Positions 53,563 to 64,000 of a stretch of 64,000 bases of DNA are shown here, in pieces. The position numbers and the translations under genes were made by a program. The notes beneath the pieces were generated by a model. The model was not told the DNA's origin. It did no database searches and saw only the letters and a program-made list of their open reading frames with translations. This DNA comes from Xenococcaceae cyanobacterium MO_188.B29 (lineage in GTDB: Bacteria; Cyanobacteriota; Cyanobacteriia; Cyanobacteriales; Xenococcaceae). The first letter of the stretch is position 1; every line of letters begins with the position of its first letter. The stretch covers positions 1-64,000 of the forward strand of contig JASJDI010000002.1 in the NCBI GenBank assembly GCA_030065155.1, read 5' to 3'.

Positions 53563-55173
53563 GTGGGCGTAAAAACTGTTAATCATTTTACCTCTGAACT
53601 GACAAATAGCTTCAAACAGCTACAAAGTAAATTGCGCGATCGCTGGCAAAGTATTGATACTTTTGACCAGGATGATTATGACATACTAGTTGTTCCTTCT
53701 TATAGCATCGATCAGTACGTTGGGCAAAAAGTCCCAGGATTTTTACATTATGAAGAAAGATTACTATTTTCTCTAATCCGTTTGCGAAATCCTCATACCA
53801 GGGTAATCTATGTTACCGCACTTCCTCTCTGTCCAATTATTATCGATTATTATTTACAGCTACTACCTGGTATTCCTTTTTCTCATGCCCGCGATCGCCT
53901 ACTCCTACTAAGTACCTACGATGCTTCTCTTAAGCCTTTAACTCAAAAAATCCTCGATCGCCCTCGTTTGGTAGATAAGATTCGCTGCGCTTTAAGACCA
54001 GATAAAGCTTTCATGGTTTGTTTTAATTCTACTGAACTGGAACAAGAACTATCGATAAAATTAGGAATTCCTTTACTAGCTTCCTCTCCTGATTTACTTT
54101 ACTGGGGTTCAAAAAGCGGTAGTCGGACAATTTTTGCTGATTGTGCTATTCCTCACCCTGATGGTAGTCCTTTAGTAAACAATCTTGAAGATTTATTACA
54201 AGAAATCTTCAATCTTTGGACAAGACAACCACAACTCAAAAGAATAGTAATAAAGCTTAATGAAGGTTTTTCTGGAGAAGGCAACGCTATTCTTAATCTA
54301 ACTTCAATTAAAGACTATGCGCCCCATCAAGTAGGTAAAAATGAGACTCTTAAGGCATTGGCAGATCAATTAGAAAAATTAAGTTTTCAGGCAGAAGGAG
54401 AAACTTGGGCAAGCTTTAGCACCCGTATTCCCGAATTAGGAGCAATTGTCGAAGCTTTTATCGAAGGAGAAGAAAAGCGATCTCCAAGTGTTCAAGGGTA
54501 CATCTCACCCTCAGGAGAAGTAGAAATTCTCTCTACTCACGATCAGATTTTAGGCGGTGCAGATGGTCAAATTTACCTTGGTTGTTATTTTCCTGCTGCT
54601 GCTGACTATCGACTTCAACTTCAGGATTTAGGTATCAAAGTAGGACAAGCTTTAGCAGCTAAAGGAGCAATGGAACGTTTTGGCGTAGATTTTATTACTG
54701 TTCGTCAGCCTGGTACTGATGTCTGGGATATTCAGGCGATCGAAATTAATTTACGTAAAGGTGGTACAACTCACCCCTTTATGACCCTCAAATTTTTAAC
54801 TAATGGTAATTACAATTACGCTACGGGTCAATTTTTAAGTCAACAAGGTCAGCCCAAATATTATATTGCTTCTGATAATTTACAAAAAGAACAATATCGC
54901 GGGTTATTGCCTAATGACCTAATGGATATTATTGCTCAGGAACGATTACATTTTGATAGCAGTACCCGTACTGGTAGTGTTTTTCACCTGATGGGAGCAT
55001 TATCAGAATTTGGCAAATTAGGTTTAACCAGTATTGGTAATTCCCGCGCACAAGCTCAAGAAATTTACGATCGCGTTGAAGATGTCTTGGATCAAGAAAC
55101 AGGGATGATAGATGAATCAAAGCAACTCTCCAGTTTGCCTATTAGTTGGGAAGGGGCAAGGAAAGATTCTTGA
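53563..55173 (+). CDS. ATP-grasp protein related to PGM1-type peptide ligases
   Basis: KRIVIKLNEGFSGEGNAILNL; AIEINLRKGGTTHPFMTLKFLTNG. Confidence 0.8.
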   Translation: MGVKTVNHFTSELTNSFKQLQSKLRDRWQSIDTFDQDDYDILVVPSYSIDQYVGQKVPGFLHYEERLLFSLIRLRNPHTRVIYVTALPLCPIIIDYYLQLLPGIPFSHARDRLLLLSTYDASLKPLTQKILDRPRLVDKIRCALRPDKAFMVCFNSTELEQELSIKLGIPLLASSPDLLYWGSKSGSRTIFADCAIPHPDGSPLVNNLEDLLQEIFNLWTRQPQLKRIVIKLNEGFSGEGNAILNLTSIKDYAPHQVGKNETLKALADQLEKLSFQAEGETWASFSTRIPELGAIVEAFIEGEEKRSPSVQGYISPSGEVEILSTHDQILGGADGQIYLGCYFPAAADYRLQLQDLGIKVGQALAAKGAMERFGVDFITVRQPGTDVWDIQAIEINLRKGGTTHPFMTLKFLTNGNYNYATGQFLSQQGQPKYYIASDNLQKEQYRGLLPNDLMDIIAQERLHFDSSTRTGSVFHLMGALSEFGKLGLTSIGNSRAQAQEIYDRVEDVLDQETGMIDESKQLSSLPISWEGARKDS

Positions 55174-55195
55174 TTATCGTGTCGATTAAATTTTT

Positions 55196-55585
55196 TTAAT
55201 TAGGCAGTAGTAATGTGAATTGTTTCTCGTATTCTAGAGTTCTTAAAAATAATTTGGATTTTGGATAAGAACTGTTGAGAGCAATTTGAGACTTTAATGA
55301 GTCAATTTTTTTAACTTCTACTGCATCACCATTTTTAATAATTAAATCTGGTGGATAGTTTTTATTCCCTAGCCAAGAAAAAGTTTCACTATAAATTTTA
55401 GCTTTACGACCCAGATTAGTTTCAGTAAGTGTATTGGCAAAAGCATCTTTGATAAATTCTTCGAGTGCATCACCAACTGCATTAATTCTATTATTACTGG
55501 TGCTTTTATAGTGACTGAGTAGATCTGGTATGGGATTATTAAGAATATTGACGATCGCCTGCAGGATATTAGTCATAAATACCAA
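55196..55585 (-). pseudogene. Truncated NgoPII-like type II restriction endonuclease
   Basis: NRINAVGDALEEFIKDAFANTLTETN...ETFSWLGNKNYPPDLIIKNGDAVEVKKIDSLKSQIALNSSYPKSKLF, then unrelated short tail and stop at 129 aa. Confidence 0.75.
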
Positions 55586-55615
55586 AACTCAGTCACACTA
55601 ACTTAACACACAATA

Positions 55616-56227
55616 CTAATTAACTAATTCTGAATTAAATTCATTAAAAGATCGACGTTTCAATTCTACAGACTCATCCCGAGGTAAGAGATCGAATACC
55701 TCTCTCAAAACATCGTCTACTTCTTCGTAAGGGATTTGTCCAGATTTATCAAGCACTATTTCCCCTTGTTGATTTAATACTACAGTTTGCGGTACTCTTC
55801 CTTGATAGTAATATCCAGGTTCCTCTAATGTGTAACTGGATTTCAAAGGAATAGAATCAACAGTAATAGGAATAATACTAGCATTGCGCTCATAGTACTC
55901 CTGTAATCGGGAAACTACTCCTGAAAATTGTTTACAATCGCTGCTATCGTCTACATAAAAAACTAAGATAGTTGGCATTTTACGCTGGAGAGATTCAGCT
56001 AAACTAAGACGAGGAGGTACTAAAGAGCCATTACCAGCGAACAGAATATAAATATTGCCTTCATAGCGATCGTCGTCTATCTTAGCGTAGGCTGGATGAG
56101 TTTGCCATAAAGGTAAGCTAATTAAAGCAATTAAGAGAGGTAGAAGACAAAATTTAACTAAAAATTGCCGTCTGGTTGGCTGTTTTATCTTGCTTGAAAG
56201 TATAGATCTTAATTTAGCCCAAATCAT
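55616..56227 (-). CDS. Thioredoxin-fold thylakoid protein of the PSI accumulation factor type
   Basis: N-terminal TM; FYVDDSSDCKQFSGVVSRLQEYYERNASIIPITVDSI. Confidence 0.75.
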   Translation of the reverse strand: MIWAKLRSILSSKIKQPTRRQFLVKFCLLPLLIALISLPLWQTHPAYAKIDDDRYEGNIYILFAGNGSLVPPRLSLAESLQRKMPTILVFYVDDSSDCKQFSGVVSRLQEYYERNASIIPITVDSIPLKSSYTLEEPGYYYQGRVPQTVVLNQQGEIVLDKSGQIPYEEVDDVLREVFDLLPRDESVELKRRSFNEFNSELVN

Positions 56228-56377
56228 GTTCTAATTTTTTTATTTGATGTAGTTTTTGCGGTATCAAGATTTATTATCTAATGTTTAGACAACAATCTTC
56301 AGAAGATACTTGATATGACCGCTAAAATTCGCTAACTATAAAAAAAGACAAAATTAGCTAGATAGACGCAAGATAGG

Positions 56378-56854
56378 GTGACTCAAGACAAACAAACCAA
56401 TAGGGTTAAAACTCAATCAATGCCAGCACAAACACGACTGGCGAATACATATTACAGTCTTTTGGGGCTACACCCATCAGCTTCTATGATCGAAATTCGT
56501 CGTAGTTACCGCCAACTAAGTAAGAAGTATCATCCTGATACAACTAAGTTTTCGGCAACAGTAGCTAAAGCCAAATTTCAGCAATTAAACGAAGCCTATG
56601 CTACCCTGAGTAATCCAGAAAGGCGATCGCTATACGACCTCAAAATCGGTTATTCTCGTATTAATGTTATTCAAGCTCCTCCTGAGTGGGAACAATCTTC
56701 AAGGGAAAAATGGTCAACTACAGCCTATCTAGACCCTACCGATCGTCCTCTTTCTTCTGGAGAAATTTTTGTGCTAGTGCTTCTTGGTATTACTTTTGTT
56801 GGTTGTCTGTGTTTAGTCTTAGGGGTTGCCTATTTACGTGGTGTGCCTCTGTAA
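56378..56854 (+). CDS. J-domain protein with C-terminal TM
   Basis: NTYYSLLGLHPSASMIEIRRSYRQLSKKYHPDTT; HPD motif. Confidence 0.92.
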   Translation: MTQDKQTNRVKTQSMPAQTRLANTYYSLLGLHPSASMIEIRRSYRQLSKKYHPDTTKFSATVAKAKFQQLNEAYATLSNPERRSLYDLKIGYSRINVIQAPPEWEQSSREKWSTTAYLDPTDRPLSSGEIFVLVLLGITFVGCLCLVLGVAYLRGVPL

Positions 56855-56895
56855 ATCGTTTATACTATCTTTGATTAATTATTTCGATAATATGT

Positions 56896-57201
56896 ATGGT
56901 GTTACCTGACGCACAAACCCCTTTATACAGTCATCCTTTACCTGATATAGAGAAATGGCTTGCTGAACTTGGCTGTAGGCAAGACAAAGATAATCTTCAT
57001 TGTTGGCATGTAGAAAAACCAGACTGGAAAGCAGAGATTTGTCTAGAGATTGAAGAATTGACTGTCCGTTATTTCAAGGTCAAAGAAGCAGAAACTATTA
57101 GTTATTCTGAGATTACAGAAACAAAAGTAGATTTAACTCGCTCGTTCAAATATTCTCTTAGTCGCCAAGATATTGAAGCAGCAGTTTTTTCTGGTCCTTA
57201 A
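56896..57201 (+). CDS. DUF3143-like conserved cyanobacterial protein
   Basis: PLPDIEKWLAELGCRQDKDNLHCWHVEKPDWKAEICLEIEELTVRY. Confidence 0.75.
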   Translation: MVLPDAQTPLYSHPLPDIEKWLAELGCRQDKDNLHCWHVEKPDWKAEICLEIEELTVRYFKVKEAETISYSEITETKVDLTRSFKYSLSRQDIEAAVFSGP

Positions 57202-57315
57202 CTATCAAGATGGCGGTTCTCAAATCGCTGAGTTACAAAGTTTTTTGTTTTAAGGCAGGAGTGGGAGGTATCTCATTAAGCTGAGAAACGCTATATTTCT
57301 CAAATCTTGGCTTTT

Positions 57316-57900
57316 TTATCGTTTCAACGGGTTTTTATTTTGTGCTGCTGCGTTAACTGTTAACTCAATTCTTTTTAATCTCGTTTCTGAACGTCTAGCA
57401 CTCTGAATCCAAAAGAGAATATTTTTTTTAGATGTGTTGCTAAATCGAGCAAAATATTGATTAGCAGTTTTATTGGTTTCCAAGGCTTGCTCTAAATCTA
57501 GAGGAACTATTAGAGCTTCGACCTCATCTAGCACGTTCCACGAGCCATCTTGCTTGGCTATTGCTATTTTTTCTAGTCCACCCTCCCTCATCAAACCTTG
57601 TTCTGTAAGTTCTTGAACATATTGCTTATTTAATTTCGACCAGACGCTTTTGGATTTGCGGGGGGTAAATATTTGCTGATAACGTTCTTCATCTAAGGAT
57701 TTGACCTTACTGTCAATCCAACCAAAACATAAAGCTTCTTTTACTGCTTCTGGGTAACGAATACTGGGTTTGCCACTTTTGACTTTGTAGTAAACTAGCC
57801 ATACTCCAGTAGAGATAGAGTGGTTTTCTTGTAACCATTCTCGCCATTCTTGACGATTTGCAGCATAAAAAGTGTCTAGTTGTTTATGAGATTTTGGCAT
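57316..57900 (-). CDS. YdeI/OmpD-associated family protein
   Basis: REWLQENHSISTGVWLVYYKV; ALCFGWIDSKVKSLDEERYQQIFTPRKSKSVWSKLN. Confidence 0.9.
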   Translation of the reverse strand: MPKSHKQLDTFYAANRQEWREWLQENHSISTGVWLVYYKVKSGKPSIRYPEAVKEALCFGWIDSKVKSLDEERYQQIFTPRKSKSVWSKLNKQYVQELTEQGLMREGGLEKIAIAKQDGSWNVLDEVEALIVPLDLEQALETNKTANQYFARFSNTSKKNILFWIQSARRSETRLKRIELTVNAAAQNKNPLKR

Positions 57901-57903
57901 AAG

Positions 57904-58653
57904 CTAAACTTTACCGAAGCGTCTTTCGCGTTGTTGATAGGCAAGTAAAGCTTTGTGAAATTCTCCACGATCGAAATCGGGCCATAGAGTTTGAGTAACA
58001 TAGATTTCAGCGTAAGCCATTTGCCATAATAAGAAATTACTTAGGCGCATTTCCCCGCTAGTACGAATAAGTAAATCAGGGTGAATAATACCTTGGGTAT
58101 AAAGATGATTTTCAAAAATAGCTTCGTTAATTTCTTCTGGTTGTAGACTACCCTCTTTAACTAGAGAAGCGATCGCTCTACAGGCTTGAATAATTTCTTC
58201 CCGTCCACCATAATTTGTGGCTACCGTAAATTGGATACTAGAATTATTTTCCGTATCCTTCATCGATTTTTCAATTTGTTTCTGGAGAGATTGGGGTAAG
58301 GCAGATAAATTACCTACAAAACGAATTCTGACATCTTCTGCCATCATTTCATTTAGTTCTCTTTGTAAGACTCTCTCAAACAAAGTCATTAAAAACTGGA
58401 CTTCTTCCATCGGTCTACCCCAATTTTCTGTAGAAAAAGCGTAGGCAGTCAGAGCCGGTACTCCCCAATCTTTACAGCAGCGAAGTAAGTCCTTAAGGGA
58501 ATCTACTCCTCGCTGATGACCCATAATTCGAGGTTTTCCCCTTCGTTTTGCCCAACGACCATTTCCATCCATAATTACCGCTACATGCTGGGGTAGACGG
58601 CTTTGTTCTAAATCGACAGGTAATTTTTGTAAAGCAATTGGCTTAGCAGTCAT
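57904..58653 (-). CDS. uppS: Isoprenyl transferase (undecaprenyl-diphosphate synthase type)
   Basis: [58 protein letters not shown]. Confidence 0.97.
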   Translation of the reverse strand: MTAKPIALQKLPVDLEQSRLPQHVAVIMDGNGRWAKRRGKPRIMGHQRGVDSLKDLLRCCKDWGVPALTAYAFSTENWGRPMEEVQFLMTLFERVLQRELNEMMAEDVRIRFVGNLSALPQSLQKQIEKSMKDTENNSSIQFTVATNYGGREEIIQACRAIASLVKEGSLQPEEINEAIFENHLYTQGIIHPDLLIRTSGEMRLSNFLLWQMAYAEIYVTQTLWPDFDRGEFHKALLAYQQRERRFGKV

Positions 58654-58717
58654 TATCTAAATAATGAATTAATCCTATTAATTCTCCATTAGACTTTATC
58701 AATAAAATTTCTCTAAA

Positions 58718-59626
58718 TTATTTTTTTTCTTGAGAAGTTGATGAAGGCAGACGCAAAATACGCTTTAATATAATGCGACCTTGAAAACCAATTTTGCGAC
58801 TAATGCGTACTGCATCTCTTTCTACTGTAGGCGAAAATCTAGCTTGAAGTAACTCTTTTAGTTTACTACTAGTTAGAGGTCGATTTAGACTACCTTTTTC
58901 AGCTAAGGAAATTGACCCTGTTTCTTCAGAAACAACAATGCATAAACAGTTTTCCACTCTTTCTGTTATTCCCATGGCTGCACGATGGCGAGTTCCTAGC
59001 TGACGAGATGCTGTCCGTTCTGATAAGGGTAAAATAACTGCTGCCGAAACTATGCGAGAACCACGAATTAGAACAGAACCATCATGTAATAATGTCGTAG
59101 TCTGAAAAATAGTTTGCAATAATTCTTTAGACACTTCGGCATTGAGACTTACCCCTGGAGAAACAAAATCTTCTTCTTCCAAAGAGCCACTTGTTTCCAA
59201 CAAAATTAAAGCTCCTGTTCGATTTTGGGATAATTCTTTAACGGCATCAACAATCTGATCGATCACACTATCTGGTTGAGCACTTGGTCTTCCCGAAGAC
59301 TTAAATAGTTGAATTATCTCTCCTCGACCAATTTGTTCGAGAAAACGACGGAATTGGGACTGGAAAATAACTGCCATAGCTACCGCAGCACCTAAAACTA
59401 ATTTTTCGAGGAGAAACCCCAGTAAGTTTAGTTCTAGTCTTCTGCTAACTACAGTGGCTAACATCAGTAAAATAAACCCTCTCACCATCCATAAACTACG
59501 TCTTTCTCCCTCTCCGATTACGAGAAGAAGAATATAACTCAAGGCAAGAACCAATCCAATGTCAACGGCATAAGGTAGCCAAGAGGGTATCCAACTCAAG
59601 TCAGGAACAAAACCCGACGACTCCAT
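58718..59626 (-). CDS. cdaA: CdaA-type diadenylate cyclase
   Basis: Three TMs; DAC domain LLHDGSVLIRGSRIVSAAVILPLSERTASRQLGTRHRAAMG. Confidence 0.93.
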   Translation of the reverse strand: MESSGFVPDLSWIPSWLPYAVDIGLVLALSYILLLVIGEGERRSLWMVRGFILLMLATVVSRRLELNLLGFLLEKLVLGAAVAMAVIFQSQFRRFLEQIGRGEIIQLFKSSGRPSAQPDSVIDQIVDAVKELSQNRTGALILLETSGSLEEEDFVSPGVSLNAEVSKELLQTIFQTTTLLHDGSVLIRGSRIVSAAVILPLSERTASRQLGTRHRAAMGITERVENCLCIVVSEETGSISLAEKGSLNRPLTSSKLKELLQARFSPTVERDAVRISRKIGFQGRIILKRILRLPSSTSQEKK

Positions 59627-59791
59627 TATTTTTTGTACTTAAGCTAGAAATTAATTTGCACAATATATCTTGTATTGTGTATCCAAGACACAGTTAAGAC
59701 TATCGACCTTAATCATCATAAGCGATCGCTTTATAAATACCCAGGTATTATTAGAATAAGAAAACGCTTATTGTTTGACTGGGTAACACTT

Positions 59792-59885
59792 GTCACCGCA
59801 GGCACTACCGTAAAACGACGGTGTCTTCTTACGAAGTTTGCTCAAGTCGGGAAACCCGCCCAACGCAACTTCGCGCTGCGGTGAC
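59792..59885. repeat. Nested palindromic intergenic element with GTCACCGCAG/CTGCGGTGAC ends
   Basis: 10-bp perfect terminal inverted repeat enclosing ACCGT/ACGGT and GAAGTT..CGGG-AAA-CCCG..AACTTC hairpins. Confidence 0.65.
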
Positions 59886-59912
59886 TGCTAAATCCTCAAA
59901 AAGAATCTTTTC

Positions 59913-61307
59913 TTACTCTAGACTAATCAGTCTTTCTGGTAAGCGATCTTGCACCAGTAAGTCTTGGTAAGTTTCTCGCTTTAAAATCAGATTAGCTTCA
60001 CCTTGGTGAACCAAAACTGCTGCGGGACGACCAATACGATTGTAATTGGATGCCATGCTGTAGTTATAAGCACCAGTACTCAAGACAACCAGGATATCTC
60101 CTGGCTCTACAAGAGGAAGCAAAGCATCTTTAATTAGTACATCGCCAGACTCACAGTGTTTACCTGCTACGGTAATCTTTTCTGTTAGTGGTGCCGACAT
60201 ACGATTAGCGACTACTGCTCGATAGAGAGACTGATAAGTAATCGGGCGAGGATTATCTGACATTCCCCCATCAACGGAAATATAGGTACGAAGTTCAGGA
60301 ATTTCCTTCCTACTCCCTATAGTATAAGCAGTTACGCAAGCAGAACCAATTAGCGATCGCCCAGGTTCGGCAATCAACTTAGGTAGAGGCAACTGGTATT
60401 GATGACAAGCTGACTCTACAGCTTTACCTACTGCTTTGACCCATTCCTCAATTGTAGGTGGATCGTCGGCTTCAGTATAACGAATACCTAACCCACCGCC
60501 AACATTCAATTCTTCGATCGGCAGATTATAGGCTTGAGATGTTTTCAGCCATTCGACTAAAACACCTGCTAAGTCTTGGTGGGGTTGTTGCTCAAAAATT
60601 TGTGAACCAATATGAGCGTGTAAACCAATGCAATTTATTTGAGGTTTTTGGGTGAGATAATTAAAAACTTCTTCTAATTGATTCGGATCAAAACCAAATT
60701 TACTATCTAAATGACCAGTACGAATATATTCATGGGTATGACATTCAATCCCAGGGGTAAGGCGTAGCATAATACGAGCGTTTTGGAATTCACTTTCGCT
60801 TACTATAGCTGAAAGAGTTTGTAGTTCCAGCCAGTTATCGACGATAATAGTACAACCACAATCAAGAGCATATTTTAGTTCTTCAGTGGATTTATTATTA
60901 CCGTGGAAGTAAATGCGATCGCTCTTTACTCCTGCTTGGAGGGTTGTGTATAGTTCGCCTCCTGAGACAACATCAAACCCTAAACCTTCGCTGTCAATAA
61001 TTCGACACACAGCTAAGCAACTCCAAGCTTTAGAAGCGTAGATAACTTGAGATTCGCCACTATAATATTTTTTGAAGCTGTCTCGATATTCACGGCAAGA
61101 TGTTCTCAGGGTTTCTTCGTCTAAAATATACAGAGGAGAACCAAATTGCTCAACTAGTTTACTCAGATCGCAGCCACCAATTTCTAGACAGTCACTACTG
61201 TTTACTTTGGCGGTTAGAGGGAGTAAAACTTGATTAGGAGAAGACGAGTTTTGATTAGATAAATAGCGATGTCCAGAGTTTTCTTGGCTGATATCTGTCG
61301 TTACCAT
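59913..61307 (-). CDS. lysA: Diaminopimelate decarboxylase
   Basis: YASKAWSCLAVCRIIDSEGLGFDVVSGGEL; GLHAHIGSQIF; ELNVGGGLGIRY; CESGDVL. Confidence 0.96.
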   Translation of the reverse strand: MVTTDISQENSGHRYLSNQNSSSPNQVLLPLTAKVNSSDCLEIGGCDLSKLVEQFGSPLYILDEETLRTSCREYRDSFKKYYSGESQVIYASKAWSCLAVCRIIDSEGLGFDVVSGGELYTTLQAGVKSDRIYFHGNNKSTEELKYALDCGCTIIVDNWLELQTLSAIVSESEFQNARIMLRLTPGIECHTHEYIRTGHLDSKFGFDPNQLEEVFNYLTQKPQINCIGLHAHIGSQIFEQQPHQDLAGVLVEWLKTSQAYNLPIEELNVGGGLGIRYTEADDPPTIEEWVKAVGKAVESACHQYQLPLPKLIAEPGRSLIGSACVTAYTIGSRKEIPELRTYISVDGGMSDNPRPITYQSLYRAVVANRMSAPLTEKITVAGKHCESGDVLIKDALLPLVEPGDILVVLSTGAYNYSMASNYNRIGRPAAVLVHQGEANLILKRETYQDLLVQDRLPERLISLE

Positions 61308-61400
61308 GGTGTAGTTTTGATTCAGTTGATTATTTAAGTTATTGGTTGAATACTACTGATAAACAAAAAGTCTATCTTTTTAAGTGTACAATCAGGGATT

Positions 61401-62000
61401 GTGAAATTATTAACTATTAAGCCGATCACCTCCGAACTTGTTTCCAGGGCAGTTGAATTAGACAAATTGTGTTTTGGTGGACTGTGGACCAAAGAAGCTT
61501 ACTCTAGGGAAATAGATAGTCCTAAAAGTAGTTTACTGATTTTGTCCTGCCAAGAAGCAACAGAGACAGTAGCAGCAAATAAGCTAAAAAATGACAATTA
61601 TAGCTCTAAGATTATTGGCATTGGCTGTTTATGGGCAATTGTTGATGAGGCTCATATTACCCTGTTGGGAATTCATCCCCAATATCGAGGGCAAAAATTG
61701 GGACAGTTAATGTTATTGACTTTACTTAAAGACGCTGTCGATCGCCAGCTAAAATGGGCAACTTTAGAAGTGAGTGTTAATAATAAGGCAGCTATTTCTC
61801 TATATCAAAAATTTGGCTTTGAGGTGGCAGGAAAACGCAAAAACTATTATCCAACTACGGGAGAAGATGCCTTGGTTTTGTGGCTGAAAGGATTGGATCG
61901 ACCAGAATTACCTGAAAAATTATCTAGGTGGCAGAGACAGATAAATCAAAGTCTTAATCAGTATTGCTGGCAACAGAAAAAAGATAATTTTTATTATTAG
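61401..62000 (+). CDS. rimI: Ribosomal protein S18-alanine N-acetyltransferase-like GNAT
   Basis: HITLLGIHPQYRGQKLGQLMLLTLLKDA; EVSVNNKAAISLYQKFGFEVAGKRKNYY. Confidence 0.92.
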   Translation: MKLLTIKPITSELVSRAVELDKLCFGGLWTKEAYSREIDSPKSSLLILSCQEATETVAANKLKNDNYSSKIIGIGCLWAIVDEAHITLLGIHPQYRGQKLGQLMLLTLLKDAVDRQLKWATLEVSVNNKAAISLYQKFGFEVAGKRKNYYPTTGEDALVLWLKGLDRPELPEKLSRWQRQINQSLNQYCWQQKKDNFYY

Positions 62001-62081
62001 CTGAAACAAGAAATTAGTACATCCTGAGGCTGTGTTAGAATCAGCTTACAAGGGCAAGCAGCAGGTGATGGATAATAGGTC

Positions 62082-64000
62082 ATGTTTGAACGCTTCACAG
62101 AAAAAGCCATTAAGGTGATTATGCTAGCCCAGGAGGAAGCACGCCGCCTGGGACACAATTTTGTTGGCACAGAACAAATTCTTCTGGGTCTAATTGGTGA
62201 AGGAACTGGTGTCGCAGCCAAAGTACTTAAATCTATGGGTGTCAATTTAAAGGACGCACGGATTGAAGTCGAAAAAATTATTGGTCGCGGTTCTGGTTTT
62301 GTGGCGGTGGAAATTCCTTTCACCCCCAGAGCCAAAAGAGTTCTGGAGCTTTCTTTAGAAGAAGCTCGCCAGCTAGGACACAATTATATTGGCACGGAAC
62401 ATCTACTTCTCGGTTTAATCAGAGAAGGAGAAGGAGTAGCAGCCAGAGTCCTAGAAAACTTGGGAGTTGACTTATCTAAAGTCAGAACTCAAGTGATTAG
62501 AATGCTAGGAGAAACAGCAGAAGTTGGTGCTCCTACAGGGGGGGGTGGTAGAAATAAAACCCCAACCCTAGATGAATTTGGTTCTAATCTGACTCAGATG
62601 GCATCTGAAAGTAAGCTCGATCCAGTTGTCGGTAGACAAAAGGAAATTGAGCGTGTAATCCAAATTTTGGGTCGCCGAACTAAAAACAACCCAGTTCTCA
62701 TCGGAGAACCAGGGGTGGGTAAAACAGCGATCGCTGAAGGTTTGGCACAACGGATTGCTAATAAAGATATTCCCGATATTCTCGAAGAAAAACGAGTCGT
62801 TACTCTCGATATTGGCTTGCTAGTAGCAGGAACTAAATATCGAGGTGAATTTGAAGAACGACTCAAAAAAATCATGGATGAAATTCGCCAAGCAGGAAAT
62901 GTCATCCTGGTAATTGACGAAGTTCACACCCTGATTGGTGCAGGGGCAGCAGAGGGCGCAATCGATGCAGCGAATATCCTCAAGCCAGCTTTGGCAAGAG
63001 GAGAACTACAATGTATTGGCGCTACAACTCTAGATGAGTATCGTAAACACATCGAGAGAGATGCAGCCCTAGAGCGTCGTTTCCAGCCCGTAATGGTTGG
63101 TGAACCTTCTGTAGAAGAAACTATAGAAATTCTTTATGGTTTGCGGGAACGTTATGAACAACACCATAAACTGAAAATTTTAGATGAAGCTTTAGAAGCA
63201 GCAGCTAAATTATCAGACCGCTACATTAGCGATCGCTATCTACCAGACAAAGCTATTGACTTGATTGATGAAGCGGGTTCAAGAGTCCGTCTAATTAACT
63301 CTCAACTGCCTCCCGCAGCTAAAGAGTTAGACAAAGAACTCAGAGAAGTCCTCAAGCAAAAAGATGATGCGGTTCGTTCTCAAGACTTCGATCAAGCAGG
63401 AGAACTACGCGATCGCGAAATGGAAATTAAAGAGCAAATTCGCTCGATAGCTTCTTCAAAACAAACTGAAGGAGAAGGAGGAGATGATTCTCCTTTTGTT
63501 GATTCAGAAGAAATCGCTCACATCGTTGCTTCTTGGACTGGCGTACCAGTTAACAAAATTACTGAATCTGAATCAGAAAAACTTCTACACATGGAGGATA
63601 CTCTCCATCAGCGCATTATTGGTCAAGAAGATGCAGTTAAAGCCGTATCTCGCGCTATTCGTCGCGCTAGAGTAGGCTTGAAAAATCCTAACCGTCCCAT
63701 TGCTAGTTTTATTTTCTCTGGACCTACTGGAGTCGGTAAAACTGAATTAACTAAAGCTTTAGCAGCTTATTTCTTTGGTTCAGAAGAGGCAATGATTCGC
63801 CTCGATATGTCTGAATACATGGAAAGACACACTGTTTCTAAGTTAATTGGTTCTCCTCCTGGTTATGTTGGCTACAATGAAGGCGGTCAACTGACTGAAG
63901 CAGTACGTCGTCGTCCTTACACTGTGGTGCTATTTGACGAAATCGAAAAAGCACATCCAGATATCTTTAATATGCTGCTGCAAATTTTAGAGGACGGTCG
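62082..64000 (+). CDS. clpC: ATP-dependent Clp protease ATP-binding subunit ClpC (runs off right edge; absent from ORF track)
   Basis: [47 protein letters not shown]; Walker [14 protein letters not shown] and [15 protein letters not shown]. Confidence 0.98.
   Translation, partial: MFERFTEKAIKVIMLAQEEARRLGHNFVGTEQILLGLIGEGTGVAAKVLKSMGVNLKDARIEVEKIIGRGSGFVAVEIPFTPRAKRVLELSLEEARQLGHNYIGTEHLLLGLIREGEGVAARVLENLGVDLSKVRTQVIRMLGETAEVGAPTGGGGRNKTPTLDEFGSNLTQMASESKLDPVVGRQKEIERVIQILGRRTKNNPVLIGEPGVGKTAIAEGLAQRIANKDIPDILEEKRVVTLDIGLLVAGTKYRGEFEERLKKIMDEIRQAGNVILVIDEVHTLIGAGAAEGAIDAANILKPALARGELQCIGATTLDEYRKHIERDAALERRFQPVMVGEPSVEETIEILYGLRERYEQHHKLKILDEALEAAAKLSDRYISDRYLPDKAIDLIDEAGSRVRLINSQLPPAAKELDKELREVLKQKDDAVRSQDFDQAGELRDREMEIKEQIRSIASSKQTEGEGGDDSPFVDSEEIAHIVASWTGVPVNKITESESEKLLHMEDTLHQRIIGQEDAVKAVSRAIRRARVGLKNPNRPIASFIFSGPTGVGKTELTKALAAYFFGSEEAMIRLDMSEYMERHTVSKLIGSPPGYVGYNEGGQLTEAVRRRPYTVVLFDEIEKAHPDIFNMLLQILEDG

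Noticed and set aside
62568-62905. Minus-strand ORFs within 62.0-62.9 kb
   Set aside because: Antisense to clpC, which is clearly coding on the plus strand.

Overview
This window is a cyanobacterial chromosome segment. Evidence: psbA, psbN/psbH, crtB/crtP (pds), clpR/clpP, clpC, a SigF-like sigma factor, and many HIP1-type GCGATCGC octamers. Most of it is ordinary core genome with accessory stretches at about 0-8 kb, 19-34 kb and 46-48 kb. I saw no rRNA, convincing tRNA, CRISPR array or intact insertion sequence. The best candidate for a new system is at 0.1-7.8 kb. There a DesK/NarL-type two-component system sits between a HlyD/FtsX-type exporter operon and a serine hydrolase (beta-lactamase fold) fused to RTX repeats. 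The exporter and hydrolase promoters share an unusual sequence module (AGGACTTTAGTCCT-like boxes plus CATGCGCT), and a third copy lies downstream of the hydrolase gene. Other points: a recR that appears to start at ATT; a D1 protein with Trp126/Gln130/Phe135; a Coq4-like HDxxHx11E protein; a truncated NgoPII-like restriction endonuclease; a psbN gene missing from the ORF track; and several palindromic intergenic elements. All homology calls are by recognition of motifs in the translated ORFs; no searches were run.
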